Assembly: GCA_009908535.1 (NCBI GenBank)
Contig: JAAAOD010000054.1
Span: forward strand, 1-15,062
Origin: Verrucomicrobiota bacterium
Lineage (GTDB): Bacteria > Verrucomicrobiota > Verrucomicrobiia > Opitutales > Oceanipulchritudinaceae
DNA length: 15,062 nucleotides
Direction: 5' to 3'
Shown here: positions 14,992-15,062 of the stretch, one piece after another
Position numbering within the stretch: the stretch's first letter is position 1
How the letters are laid out: every line of letters begins with the position of its first letter
Position numbers and translations under genes: made by a program
Notes under the pieces: model-generated
What the model saw: the letters and a program-made list of their open reading frames with translations, nothing else
Told to the model about the DNA's origin: nothing
Database searches by the model: none

Positions 14992-15062
<71 letters not shown>

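Overview
The window is a GC-rich bacterial chromosome segment with ordinary housekeeping genes and no phage, insertion sequence, CRISPR or plasmid signature. Several traits are compatible with a Verrucomicrobiota-like Gram-negative bacterium (Opitutae-type): a gap-pgk-tpiA cluster followed by mpl, start codons mostly without Shine-Dalgarno sequences, and a TPR/ExbB/ExbD cassette. This placement is an inference from gene content and style; no 16S or other marker is present. An outer membrane and meso-diaminopimelate peptidoglycan are implied by mpl and by the Exb/Ton-type genes.

Layout. (1) Positions 1-1385, minus strand: an ABC-2 type exporter pair, an ATPase (462-1385) followed by a permease (439 down, running off the left edge). 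(2) Positions 1386-1738: a divergent intergenic region with a credible sigma70-type promoter in each direction and a long GC-hairpin leader for gap. (3) Positions 1739-7331, plus strand: gap, pgk, tpiA (lower glycolysis), then mpl (recycling of murein peptides) and a family-4-like uracil-DNA glycosylase. A strong intrinsic terminator lies between gap and pgk, and a multi-armed GC hairpin lies between tpiA and mpl. (4) Positions 7349-10212, minus strand: a three-gene proton-translocating NAD(P) transhydrogenase operon (pntAA-pntAB-pntB, the split-alpha arrangement), convergent with the glycosylase gene. (5) Positions 10323-14874, plus strand: a tightly coupled operon (ATGA overlaps at two of its three junctions) encoding an 877-residue exported TPR-like protein, an ExbB/TolQ proton channel, an ExbD/TolR subunit and a 243-residue, proline-rich, membrane-anchored protein whose C-terminus looks TonB-like. 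(6) Positions 14992-15062: a tRNA-Thr(GGT), cut by the right edge a few bases before its 3' end.

How they work together: gap/pgk/tpiA supply lower glycolysis and gluconeogenesis. The transhydrogenase couples the NADH pool to NADPH using the proton gradient. The Exb cassette probably uses the same gradient to drive outer-membrane or envelope work, with the TPR protein as a periplasmic partner. The least described elements are the divergent TonB-like protein with its TPR partner, the glycosylase that has too few cysteines for the usual iron-sulphur cluster, and short GTAG-headed GC palindromes in intergenic sites that resemble REP elements. I did not find clear evidence of a wholly new system; the TPR-Exb-TonB-like operon is the best candidate.
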